Origin: Baylisascaris procyonis
Lineage: Eukaryota; Nematoda; Chromadorea; Rhabditida; Ascarididae
Direction of reading: 5' to 3'
DNA: 64,000 nt
Assembly: GCA_037389465.1 (NCBI GenBank)
Contig: JAZARR010000117.1
Span: 33,244 to 97,243, forward strand
Position numbers and translations under genes: made by a program. This document shows positions 50,601-59,409 of this stretch, in pieces. Below the pieces are notes generated by a model. The model saw only the letters and a program-made list of their open reading frames with translations. It was not told where the DNA came from and made no database searches. Every line of letters starts with the position of its first letter. Within the stretch, counting starts at the first letter, position 1.

Positions 50601-53229
50601 ATTGCTGTGAAAGTCATCACAAAAGCACATGCGATCTATGAATATTAAATCTTTAATATTTTCTCTTCATGTTCCGCAGCTGAACAGACGGCTGTCCTCT
50701 CGAATGTTTGCGTTGTCTGAACGAAGTGCTTCATGAATATCCAGCATTAAATCCAGATGCATAAATTCAATCACAGCGATGACGATGATGAAGATAAACG
50801 AAGGTAATCATAGCTTTGACGTCCGCTATAGCTATGATGCCCGCAAGCGAGATCAAGCGTCCGTAACGTTGGTGAGGGATTGATGACGATGCAAACATAC
50901 AGGTTTTCTGCTGGTCTTCCCATTCCAAGGAAAATTCTCGTTCCTGGCAATAGCTAACTAGAACGACCAGAAGAACTCAAAGTGGGCGACAAAGGAAGTG
51001 CTCCCTTAAGACGTCCATATCTTCAGCAACAGGTGCTCTCGTTGCCAAGAAGTTACCCCTTCGGAAGTACTGTTTTATCATCCAGCATGACGTCAAAGCA
51101 TAGAATTTAGACAGGTCGTCGCCATTCTCTGTCCCAACTTCTTCCTCTAGGGGCTCATCGTCACAGTTTCAACTAGAACTCTTGGTTCGAAAAGGAGCCT
51201 ACTCATAAGCTATATCAGCCATCAGCGACCACTCTTCTTATTCGAGAGATTGCAGACCTTTTGAGAAAAATCCGACCACTCTTCTTATTCGAGAGATTGC
51301 AGACCTTTTGAGAAAAATCGCCGCTGAAGAAAGTGGGGTGAAAGCTATCATTTAAAAACTTCTATAATTCTCTCGTTATTGTTTTGTGGGGGAGGGGAGG
51401 GGGAGCCTTCATATTGGATGCTTCAGTTTATTCTAACTCGAATTCAAAAACTACACTACCGCCCACTCCAGCTGCTTACCTAAACGTTTCCACAGTTTCA
51501 GTTGCTCCATCCAGGACCACTTTGAACATTTTGCTAGCAACTGCTTCGATTATCAACTTGAGCACAGTTTCAAAATCCCATCGACCGCAAAATCAACTTT
51601 CCCAGTCCGCATTTCAAAATCGGACACCACTTTCTTCACTCGACCACGATCAGTTCCAGATACTTCATCAAGCACTGATTAACTACTCTGGCGCCTACTA
51701 CCTCAACTGCTCCATCTTACACCACTTAAACTTCTCGTTCGAGCACTGCTTCATCCTCCTCATCGAGCATTCTACGTTCACAGATCTGTTGGGTGGAGTT
51801 TGAGATAGTTTCTCTACAAACTCACTATTAGTTTCTCTACAAACTCAACTATTCCCGCCACCACACTCTCAGCTCCCCATCGCACACTCTTTCAATTAGC
51901 TATCGCAGCACTATCTCAACCAACATGTCAAATGCAATTTCAGATACTTCATCGATCACAGGTTCAGCTACTCCAGCGATCACAACCTCAACCACACCAT
52001 CAGACACCACTTCAACCACTGTGTCGGTTGCAGGCTCGGATACTTCATCGAGCACAAACCCAACTACTCCGGGGACAACAACCTCAACCACACCATCGCA
52101 CACCACTTCAACCACTGTGTCGGTTGCAGGCTCGGATACTTCATCGAGCACAAACCCAACTACTCCGGGGACAACAACCTCAACCGCACCATCGCACACC
52201 ACTTCAACCACTGTGTCGGTTGCAGGCTCGGACACTTCATCGAGCACAAACCCAACTACTCCGGGGACAACAACCTCAACCACACCATCGCACACCACTT
52301 CAACCACTGTGTCGGTTGCAGGCTCGGATACTTCATCGAGCACAAACCCAACTACTCCGGGGACAACAACCTCAACCACACCATCGCACACCACTTCAAC
52401 CACTGTGTCGGTTGCAGGCTGGGATACTTCGTCGAGCACAAACCCAACTACTCCGAGGACAACAACCTCAACCACACCATCGCACACCACTTCAACCACT
52501 GTGTCGGTTGCAGGCTCGGATACTTCATCGAGCACAAACCCAACTACTCCGGGGACAACAACCTCAACCACACCATCGCACACCACTTCAACCACTGTGT
52601 CGGTTGCAGGCTGGGATACTTCGTCGAGCACAAACCCAACTACTCCGGGGACAACAACCTCAACCACACCATCGCACACCACTTCAACCACTGTGTCGGT
52701 TGCAGGCTCGGATACTTCATCGAGCACAAACCCAACTACTCCGGGGACAACAACCTCAACCACACCATCGCACACCACTTCAACCACTGTGTCGGTTGCA
52801 GGCTGGGATACTTCGTCGAGCACAAACCCAACTACTCCGGGGACAACAACCTCAACCACACCATCGCACACCACTGCAACCACTGTGTCGGTTGCAGGCT
52901 GGGATACTTCGTCGAGCACAAACCCAACTACTCCGGGGACAACAACCTCAACCACACCATCGCACACCACTTCAACCACTGTGTCGGTTGCAGGCTCGGA
53001 TACTTCATCGAGCACAAACCCAACTACTCCGGGGACAACAACCTCAACCACACCATCGCACACCACTTCAACCACTGTGTCGGTTGCAGGCTCGGATACT
53101 TCGTCGAGCACAAACCCAACTACTTCGGGGACAACAGCCTCAACCACTCCATCGCACACTTCAACTACCCAGTCGAGCACTGCTTCAACCACCTCGTCCA
53201 GCACAACACCGACAACCGCAAACAATTAG
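38093..53229 (+). CDS. Type II membrane protein with vWA modules and Thr repeat stalk (13 exons)
   Basis: The exon chain assembled from splice sites and phase is 38093-38696, 39072-39169, 39559-39749, 41471-41560, 42521-42732, 43755-43805, 44761-44850, 45503-45618, 46135-46319, 48127-48219, 49042-49250, 49862-49921 and 51944-53229. Its length is 3285 nt, an exact multiple of three, giving 1094 residues. The order is: cytoplasmic domain, one transmembrane helix, vWA-like module 1, two Thr/Ser linkers, vWA-like module 2, a third linker, and a long Thr/Ser repeat ending in TAG. An AATAAA at 53367 supports termination here. No signal peptide precedes the single helix, so the C-terminal bulk should be extracellular (type II). 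The likely role is a heavily O-glycosylated surface or cuticle-facing adhesion protein; this is inference. The third vWA module downstream may be an alternative 3' end. Confidence 0.75.
39072..42732 (+). CDS. vWA-like module 1, four exons
   Basis: Exons are 39072-39169, 39559-39749, 41471-41560 and 42521-42732, with phases 1-0-2-2-1. Together they make a vWA-like fold: first strand KQLKITFSFPIGY, then a helix and second strand (VIQGVILKFNDASTMFALQP), then AEALRVLDRLF, ALHEYNNMVQKDAAFMHSLV, a late strand SVVMICDGN and the last helix DAVTMLDLVMTVL. The first strand lacks the DxSxS metal-binding (MIDAS) motif; FPIGYES stands in its place. This module therefore probably does not bind ligand through a metal ion. 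Family assignment rests on alignment with module 3 and the minus-strand gene, which share the same internal intron phases. Confidence 0.72.
43755..43805 (+). CDS. Thr-rich linker exon 1
   Basis: A 51-base phase 1-1 exon after TTTTAG, encoding PQVIPRTTPISSTTTT, probably O-glycosylated. It joins module 1 to the next linker. Confidence 0.68.
44761..44850 (+). CDS. Ser/Thr-rich linker exon 2
   Basis: A 90-base phase 1-1 exon between TTTCTTTAG and GTACGT, encoding SPTASVPFTPSSSSTTSTV and further Ser/Thr/Pro residues. Symmetric phase lets it be gained or lost without changing frame. Confidence 0.72.
45026..45052. repeat. Homopolymer tract C12 A15
   Basis: Twelve C bases directly followed by fifteen A bases inside an intron, a likely site of length polymorphism or sequencing error. 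Confidence 0.9.
45503..49250 (+). CDS. vWA-like module 2, four exons
   Basis: Exons are 45503-45618, 46135-46319, 48127-48219 and 49042-49250, with the same phases as module 1 (1-0-2-2-1). The strand and helix order matches: SERITFAFNIAHHNNHLR, SFEVIEGIVLGYINSSTRFT, GEALMKLEDISRL, HYSYVTFAPEEADY, SATVIIAANADAAIYF and TIEEIIANISSAL. The MIDAS motif is again absent (FNIAHHN). Several NxS/T sites suggest glycosylation. Modules 1 and 2 are most simply tandem duplicates that have diverged strongly. Confidence 0.75.
49862..49921 (+). CDS. Thr/Pro-rich linker exon 3
   Basis: A 60-base phase 1-1 exon between TTCTTTCAG and GTGCGT, encoding STVPTTPTFPSPSTPTILN. It can join in frame either to the Thr repeat exon (51944) or to the first exon of vWA module 3 (53747). 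Confidence 0.72.
49930..51225. other. Intron without a recognised exon
   Basis: The plus frame 49801-50313 overlaps linker exon 3 in a different frame and shows no domain. Nothing else in this stretch has supporting splice sites. Confidence 0.45.
51226..51319. repeat. Perfect 47-bp tandem duplication
   Basis: Bases 51226-51272 (starting CGACCACTCTTCTTATTCG) are repeated without change at 51273-51319, just upstream of the Thr repeat region. Identity suggests a very recent event or an assembly artefact. Confidence 0.9.
51430..51900 (+). pseudogene. Decayed copies of the 96-bp Thr repeat
   Basis: This stretch aligns with the downstream repeat: for example ACAGTTTCAGTTGCTCC matches ACTGTGTCGGTTGCAGG, and TCATCAAGCAC...ACTACT matches TCATCGAGCAC...ACTACT. 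Indels have shifted the frame, and the Thr frame meets stops such as GAT TAA. It lies upstream of the acceptor at 51943 and is probably spliced out. Confidence 0.65.
51944..53229 (+). CDS. Terminal exon: twelve 32-residue Thr/Ser repeats
   Basis: The acceptor AATTTCAG at 51936-51943 joins in phase 1 to linker exon 3. The exon encodes 427 residues: a diverged leader repeat, twelve copies of VSVAGSDTSSSTNPTTPGTT plus TSTTPSHTTSTT, and a tail ending PTTANN before TAG. The period is exactly 96 bp from 52021 to 53077. Copies differ at few sites; the most regular is GSD versus GWD. The composition is typical of a mucin-like O-glycosylated stalk. Because 96 is divisible by three, two plus frames and one minus frame stay open, but only the Thr frame matches the linkers and the splice phase. 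Array length is probably polymorphic. Confidence 0.8.
52021..53172. repeat. Tandem array, 12 x 96 bp
   Basis: Units start GTGTCGGTTGCAGGCT at 52021 and every 96 bases to 53077. Two subtypes alternate for part of the array (see findings). Each unit carries a GTTGCAG that could act as a cryptic splice acceptor. Confidence 0.93.
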
Positions 53230-53366
53230 TTTCTTCATTTTTAAGAAAACAAGAACGAAGTGTTGTAGTTTTCTCGATATAATCCAGAGACAGCGCAAGA
53301 GCAAAATTGCTTTTATGCCGGCACGACAAGGTTTTGATCAGTGCCAGATGTTAAGGGTTTTCTGCA

Positions 53367-53372
53367 AATAAA
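53367..53372 (+). terminator. Poly(A) signal AATAAA
   Basis: A canonical AATAAA 138 bases after the TAG at 53227-53229, consistent with the Thr repeat exon being a true 3' end. Confidence 0.55.
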
Positions 53373-53382
53373 ATTGCTTGCA

Positions 53383-53589
53383 ATGATAGAAACATTTTTT
53401 GGATCCCTTTATTCGAAAATTGTTATCACTCCTTCCATTATTTTCGTTTGTTTCCTTGCGTGGTTTTTATTACCCCACAAATTCAAAACATTCCACAAAG
53501 ATTTCAGAAGTCGCTATGATAACACGCAAATCAATACCGATGAAAATCATGCTTTAGTAGGAGGCTTGAAGAAGCAAAATACGTTGTAG
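53383..53589 (+). CDS. Candidate alternative first exon with membrane helix
   Basis: An ATG frame of 68 codons begins MIETFFGSLYSKIVITPS and has a hydrophobic stretch at residues 13-30 (IVITPSIIFVCFLAWFLL) followed by basic residues. It lies 160 bases upstream of vWA module 3 and could be an independent N-terminal anchor for it. However, the only donor of the needed phase (AGAA/GTCGCT) is weak, and no spliced-leader acceptor precedes the ATG. It may be chance. Confidence 0.25.
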   Translation: MIETFFGSLYSKIVITPSIIFVCFLAWFLLPHKFKTFHKDFRSRYDNTQINTDENHALVGGLKKQNTL

Positions 53590-53746
53590 GGTTCGCGTAA
53601 AAATTATAGTGCTGCTGGACAGTCATTCTGTGGCCGAGGTTGATTCAAACATTACAAACTCAACGAAAAGGCAGGATCGAAACGTGCTTGGGACTGCATA
53701 TATTTTCAAATAGATATGTCCAGTGCTGATGAACGTTTCCTTTTAG

Positions 53747-56700
53747 GTTCATCTTATTATCCGTGCAGTGGTGATTTCATCTTCGTGGCGGATGCGTCGG
53801 AGTCGGTCGAAAAAGTCGAACACAGAACTGGAGTGAGCCATTGTTTGTCATTGCCATTCTGATGAACTGCATGAGAAAAATTTTTTCCTTTATGTGGAAC
53901 GTCAAAGATTATTTAATGGTGTACCCGCTGGGTGAAGAAACTATGTTCTGCTGAGCCGTTTAGATCTGAGAAACTATAAAATATCAAATGATCCGATAAT
54001 AAAAGATGGGATCATAATAATAAGGCTGGCGGAGACAGTGGCTATCTTCATTGTTGGAGTCGTTTGGCTATGCTTCGCATTTAAAGGTTTTTTTGGACCG
54101 CGGAAAGCTCAGCCCGGATACATCGACCATCCTGCTGAAACAATTGATGCGCTCGTGAATGCACCTCACCCTATATCCTTGGAGGTAGAGACAATGCTTG
54201 CTGCGCTGAAGTCCCGATATTCACCAACTTGCTAAACACATTCATCCCCCTCATTGTGCTCTTCATAAGTCTGCAACTTACGTTTTGATTTACTCCATTG
54301 ATATTGCTCAGTGACCTTTGGCCGAAGGCCTGCAGAATGTGTCGGAAATAACAATGGAATGCCGCCTTTATATTCTGTAACGTGAATGAAACTTGTTGTA
54401 CTTGATTAGTAGCAAAGTGATGGTTTCTCCTTCGCGAATTTTCTTAATAAAACCATCAATTTCTGCGTATAAATCAATGCTGAGGAACCGAATAAAAATG
54501 TAAACATTTGATGATAAAAACTCATTTGTATTGACAATAAATGATCGCTTTCAGCTGCTTAAACTTGAATGCACTCAATTTGGATACCATAATAATGCGA
54601 AGATTATTGTTGTTAACTGCACAATTCCTCTAATGACCAATAACTTTAAAATACAGGCAGGCGTTTTCGTGCACGCTTGTGCGCAAATTTGCGGCAGAAA
54701 TGTAATTGTTGACACGGCGTTTTCCAGAGTTTTTTCGTATTTAGTTTTGACGTTGGAAATCCTGACGAATATTTCAATGTACGTTCTCTCTTGTTTTTGA
54801 TATCTGTTTGGTCCCATAGAGGATTTGATAATGTATAGCAGAGGCAACGTCATCATCGGTAAGAAGTATATATGTTCTTGAGTCTTCATGCTATCCCTCA
54901 CGTTTGTTTTTCCTTCACCAGTTCGAGAACTTTTCGGTGGCAATCTGTTTCGGCCTTAATGCGCGGTCATCAATGAATGGTCACCGTAACTGCTAATATC
55001 ATAAGATGCCGATATGTGGTTTGTGTTGCATACCTCGAGTAGTAAAAGTGAAGATCAAAGGTTTCTATATGTCTCATCTGTGACTGCTTTCAGCAATTCG
55101 AGGCGATTATGAGTATCACTTCTCATTGGACTCTCGATAACAGCTCCACGATACGAGTATCCGTAGCGTCTGTGGGCGTTGCCTTCACAAACGGTGGAAT
55201 ACTCGTGCAACCTTTTTACAGCAATCATACTGACGTCAACAACGCGGTTATTCGTGTTGCCGCCAACCTGCCTGGGCCAACGATTGCACCAATGAGGCAA
55301 GCACTTCCTTCAGTTTAACTTGACATGCCATTTAAGCGAAGCAATAACCAACATTTTGGACCATACTTAATTTTTCTGCTTTTTGAAAATGCTATTTGCG
55401 AGTGCTTACTTTTTTTAAATTTTAGCGTAGCAGAAGTGCTCAGACGTCAGTATTGTGATGAAACAAGTGAAATGCCTCTCCGAGTAGGCAGGAAAACGGT
55501 TTTCATCATCTTCTCTGGATGGAAGTAAGATTTCTTGTTTTGTCATGTATCTGCTTGTTAGGCGATGAGCAAGCAAGATGTATCGCCTAATATCATATAT
55601 CGGTACTATGTTGTGAGTATTGAAAAGCTTTCAGTGGCTAACTAGGAAATGAAAAATTACAGACATGAAACGAAGTTTGAACCCATAACAAACAAAAACG
55701 GAAATAATGCGAAGTCACATTTGTATAACCTGTGAGAAAGAAACGAAGAACACATCACAAGTGGAGCAAGCGGTAAGCAAATACAAGACGGTGCCCAAGA
55801 AAAGGCTACGCTGAGGATATTAAACGCTTGCTTGGATCTAAGTCCAATATGGAATGCGCAAATTAGACTTCTTTATTAGACTTCCGTGGCTTGTCCTTAT
55901 GACGGCGCAGTACACATCATTATGTACTTTTCGTCTTAAGTGGCTGCTATGTGAAGGTCGCTTGAAATTTTTGTATTTGCTCCGCGCAGAGAATATTTGG
56001 AAATGGTCTTCCCTCCGATCATCTTTGCATGATACGCAACTTCCGGTTTCGGTCAGGTCTCGCGTATTGCTCCATTCGGAGTAAAATTTAATAAAAGCTA
56101 TCTCTTTTTTGTAATGAAGACGGCATTTAGTCGAATCACGGTAATGGTATTGCATCTCTATCTGTGGTTAATCGCTACATTATTTGCAGTGGTCCAGCGG
56201 CAGTTGTTAACGTTATTCAAAAGTCTTCATGGCTAGGTTGTTCAACGGCTACAAACGAGACCATATTCATAGCCGGTGTCGAATTAGGTATTGTTTATGT
56301 TTTCTTCTCTGAGCGTCAGGACCACACAAGGATTGGAGAGTGTAACGTGAAATATGCAGCTTCAATTTTTTTTTTTTTTTTTGATTATTGCATTGCGGCT
56401 ATTCATTGCTTTCATCGTAAGAAAAGATTTTCAACGAATGCATTAATGAACAGTAGATAATGTATAGCTGAACACTGGGCAATAGATAATGTATTGCTTG
56501 ATACGTATCACTGAAGGAAGAATTTTATGAGTCCCTATGGTGAAATGAACAACGCTTTATTTGAGACCTTCTTGCGAGTACGTTGGGGAACTTCAATAGG
56601 TTTAATTTCTGTTTGGCACAACTTCGCTGTACCCGTAATTAACTCGAATACATTTATACAAATGTGACTTGTCCCACCGCACACGCAAAACCGTCTGTCA

Positions 56701-56929
56701 CACATACCTTCAGAAATCATAAAAGAAGGTTAACTCGTTCTTCCACTAGATTCTTAGTTTCCTTAGTAATGAGGACAGTATCGCCATGGCATCCCAAGAA
56801 GGCGTTTTACAGGTTCCTCGGACCTGGCGTCGTTGGGTGTACCATCATCGTCGTTATATTATAAAGTCGAAGACTTCAGTGGAAAATCGATAGAGGAACT
56901 GTCTACGAAAATCGCTTCGGAAGTATGCG
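53747..56929 (+). CDS. vWA module 3 with intact metal-binding motif, five exons
   Basis: Exons are 53747-53832, 55094-55296, 55426-55524, 56190-56287 and 56813-56929. Every junction keeps the frame (phases 1-0-2-2-1-1). The first strand is CSGDFIFVADASESVEKVEH, with the canonical DxSxS (DASES). Then come FEAIMSITSHWTLDN, IRVSVASVGVAFTNGGILVQ, VNNAVIRVAANLPGPT, VAEVLRRQYCDE, RKTVFIIFSGW, NETIFIAGVEL and the final helix SIEELSTKIASEVC. This is a full-length vWA domain of about 195 residues, expected to be extracellular and able to bind a divalent cation. The second intron appears to start with GC (AG/GCAAGC), a known minor donor type. It is either a separate gene or an alternative 3' end of the gene starting at 38093. 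Confidence 0.82.
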
Positions 56930-57420
56930 GTAAGCCGGATGTTCACTTGAGAAAGCTATTGTTTCTTTCATATTTACAATTTAGTGCATGCATCTGTGCA
57001 GCACAGTGATTTCATCTGTCTTTGTTTCATGCTTTATCTTCTAGACTTTCTTTGACATCTTTACTAATCGTATATGATAAGTTAAGGAATACGGCACGCT
57101 TCAAAACTCGAACATACCACAATTGCTATACATATGACCCAAAATTTGGGCATCTATTTCATTTGAAAGCTTCCTTATTTGCATTCATAATACGGAATAA
57201 ATGAACCTTATGTGCTTCTAAAAAGGACGCACACAATCATAAACTCGGAGGGTACATATCGGTAATCATAAACACAAAAACTTATTGGTGCTGTTACCCC
57301 TCATCGTTAGCCCCACATCGGTTAGCCTATCTACAGCGGGCTTTCATCAATAAAGCGTAAGCGACCTTAGTATATTCGTTCACTTTGGAATCTCTCAGAA
57401 CAGGGAATATTTCTCTTCAG

Positions 57421-59403
57421 GAGTGAAAGAAAAGGACGCCCCATTCGGAAGAGAGTCGACTGTATTGGACATTGGTATCGTAGGAGCACGCCTGGGAACA
57501 CATTAATGAGAATAAACGACGAATACAGTCGGTGATGAAATCTTCACGAATGTAGTGTTCGAAGAATGAAGCATTAAATGCAAATGATGATGCATGAGCG
57601 AAAGAGCGTTGCTTTCAAATGGGATTTACATGAGACGAGCATAATCACTATTAAGCGGATAAAACGTTTTTCATATTCCGCCATATGACATTTTATGCAC
57701 GAATGTGCAAATATTGCTAGGGAATTGTGAAATATATTCGTAGCGTATGCGCTTTTATTTTCGCGCAGTAGCGAGAGTGGAAATTATTCAGAGGAAAATA
57801 CGTTTTCCTGTAGCGTAAACCAAACAGGGGGATGGTGACTGTTTCCAGTGCAGTATTTTCCACGTTTCTTTTTCTTTCGTAGTTTCCCCGACAGACGTAT
57901 TTCTTCTGGAATATTCCGAGAAAAACTTCCTTCTATTGGTTGACAAATCTGGAGTAACAATGAGCAAGTTGATATATGCGAAAAGTGTAAAACCACAGAA
58001 ATGCCCCGGTTCATGAAAGATGCTGAAATTCGCGAATTTTGGCCTCTCCATGAAGTCAGCATCAAGTAGATGCAATGGTGGAATCGTTTGCTGTCCTCAG
58101 AAATCGACCTGTTTTAGTGTCCTATTCTACAATCGTCTAGCAGCTTCTGCGTGATCTTTCTGCTTTCGTATCTCATCGAGACTTCTCCCTTTCCAAGAGA
58201 TTAGATGAGTGCAACAAACCAATTTAAAAATTTCGCGAAGATGTTTCAATATTTTGAAAGTGTGATTGCACAAACAAGCTATATCCAACGCTTTGAACGC
58301 TACAAAAATGTTGAATTAACATTTTTCTTTTAAATTTGTAAGTGGATGATTCGTGCTGATCTGTTGGAGTTGTTCATTTCGAGCGATATATGCACCCTCT
58401 CATGCATACGAATATGACAGAAACGCAGTCATAGTGACGGAATAACAATAGTTCATTCTTGCTTGATCCGTTGAGCTTAATCCGTCTTTCTTTGCTAAGA
58501 GCAGCGAAATTCGCAACGCCTGATAACACGACTTTACGCCGAAATACTTCACGGAAAGTTTATCAGTGAACAGAGGAACTAAGACGGGCAATGTTCGTCA
58601 TTTCTGGTAATTATTAAACTCCGTACACGAAAGATAGAAGCATTCTAGTCCTGGTCAAACATGTGTTTAAGTTGTTAAAATATATTTGAGGTCAAAGACG
58701 GAGCTAAACAAAGCTAGCATTCAGGTTTGAACAATGAGTGCACTACCAAGGAGTGTGCCATTTCGAGAATTATAACGAAACTGTGGGCAGAGACTCCCTC
58801 TAGCATGCAGAAGTTGAATATAAATGAGAAGGCCTGAAACGCAGAGATACAATACAACAGATTCACAAAATATATGCCATAGAGCCGAGATGTTTTCAAA
58901 TGTGACAGAATTTCCTTTGGTTAGAAATGAAACATGTTCCTCGACATACACCTCCGTGCATTAAATTTTAAGTGAAGAAGTTGTCCGTTGTAAAAGAAGA
59001 ACATTTTTACCACGGGCAGCAACCACTTAATGAAATGGGGGTATGCTTTCGCACAGTTACAACATCGTTCAGTAATCTTAGCTGCTGATCAACTGCGGAA
59101 AGTTAGTTGCACGGGTAACATCCTTGAATAATGGCATCCAAATATTCTTCTACGTTGAATGATTCGGATAATCTTACAACAGTTCTGAGGGCATTGTCTT
59201 CTGTTTTTGAATGTTCCGACATTTTTTCTCAGCAATATACATCCGTTAAGTTCTTTCCAACAGCCGTAAGTGTCGATCATTGGACAACAAATGTGAAGAT
59301 TCCTTTACGACTGGAGATTGGATCATATTTTATTTCGGCTACCGCTGGAAATGCGTCCCGTAATATTCGCATGAATATCGCTCAGAAACCATTTCATAAA
59401 TAG
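57421..59403 (+). CDS. C-terminal domain after vWA module 3, three exons
   Basis: Exons are 57421-57474, 57883-57984 and 59183-59403 (all phase 1 joins), following module 3 without a frame break. They encode VKEKDAPFGRESTVLDIG, then TDVFLLEYSEKNFLLLVDKS, then a longer stretch including YTSVKFFPTAVSVDHW and VKIPLRLEIGSYFISATAG, ending NIAQKPFHK and TAG. The strand-rich pattern suggests a beta-sandwich; I recognise no named domain. The last exon also contains a good internal acceptor (TTTTCTCAG at 59222-59230) and donor (GCC/GTAAGT), so a variant is possible. An AATAAA at 59667-59672 may be the poly(A) signal. The minus-strand gene has a similar strand-rich exon after its vWA domain (60891-60796). 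Confidence 0.68.
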
Positions 59404-59409
59404 TTCAGT

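Noticed and set aside
51900..53225. 441-codon minus-strand Val-rich frame across the Thr repeat
   Set aside because: It is a mirror of the 96-bp repeat. No splice sites, start context or related sequence support it, while the plus Thr frame matches linker exons and splice phase.
51932..53371. 479-codon plus-strand Gln/Leu/Arg-rich frame
   Set aside because: It also arises from the stop-free repeat period. Although an acceptor could give this frame, the composition does not match the Thr/Pro linkers, and the better acceptor at 51943 selects the Thr frame.
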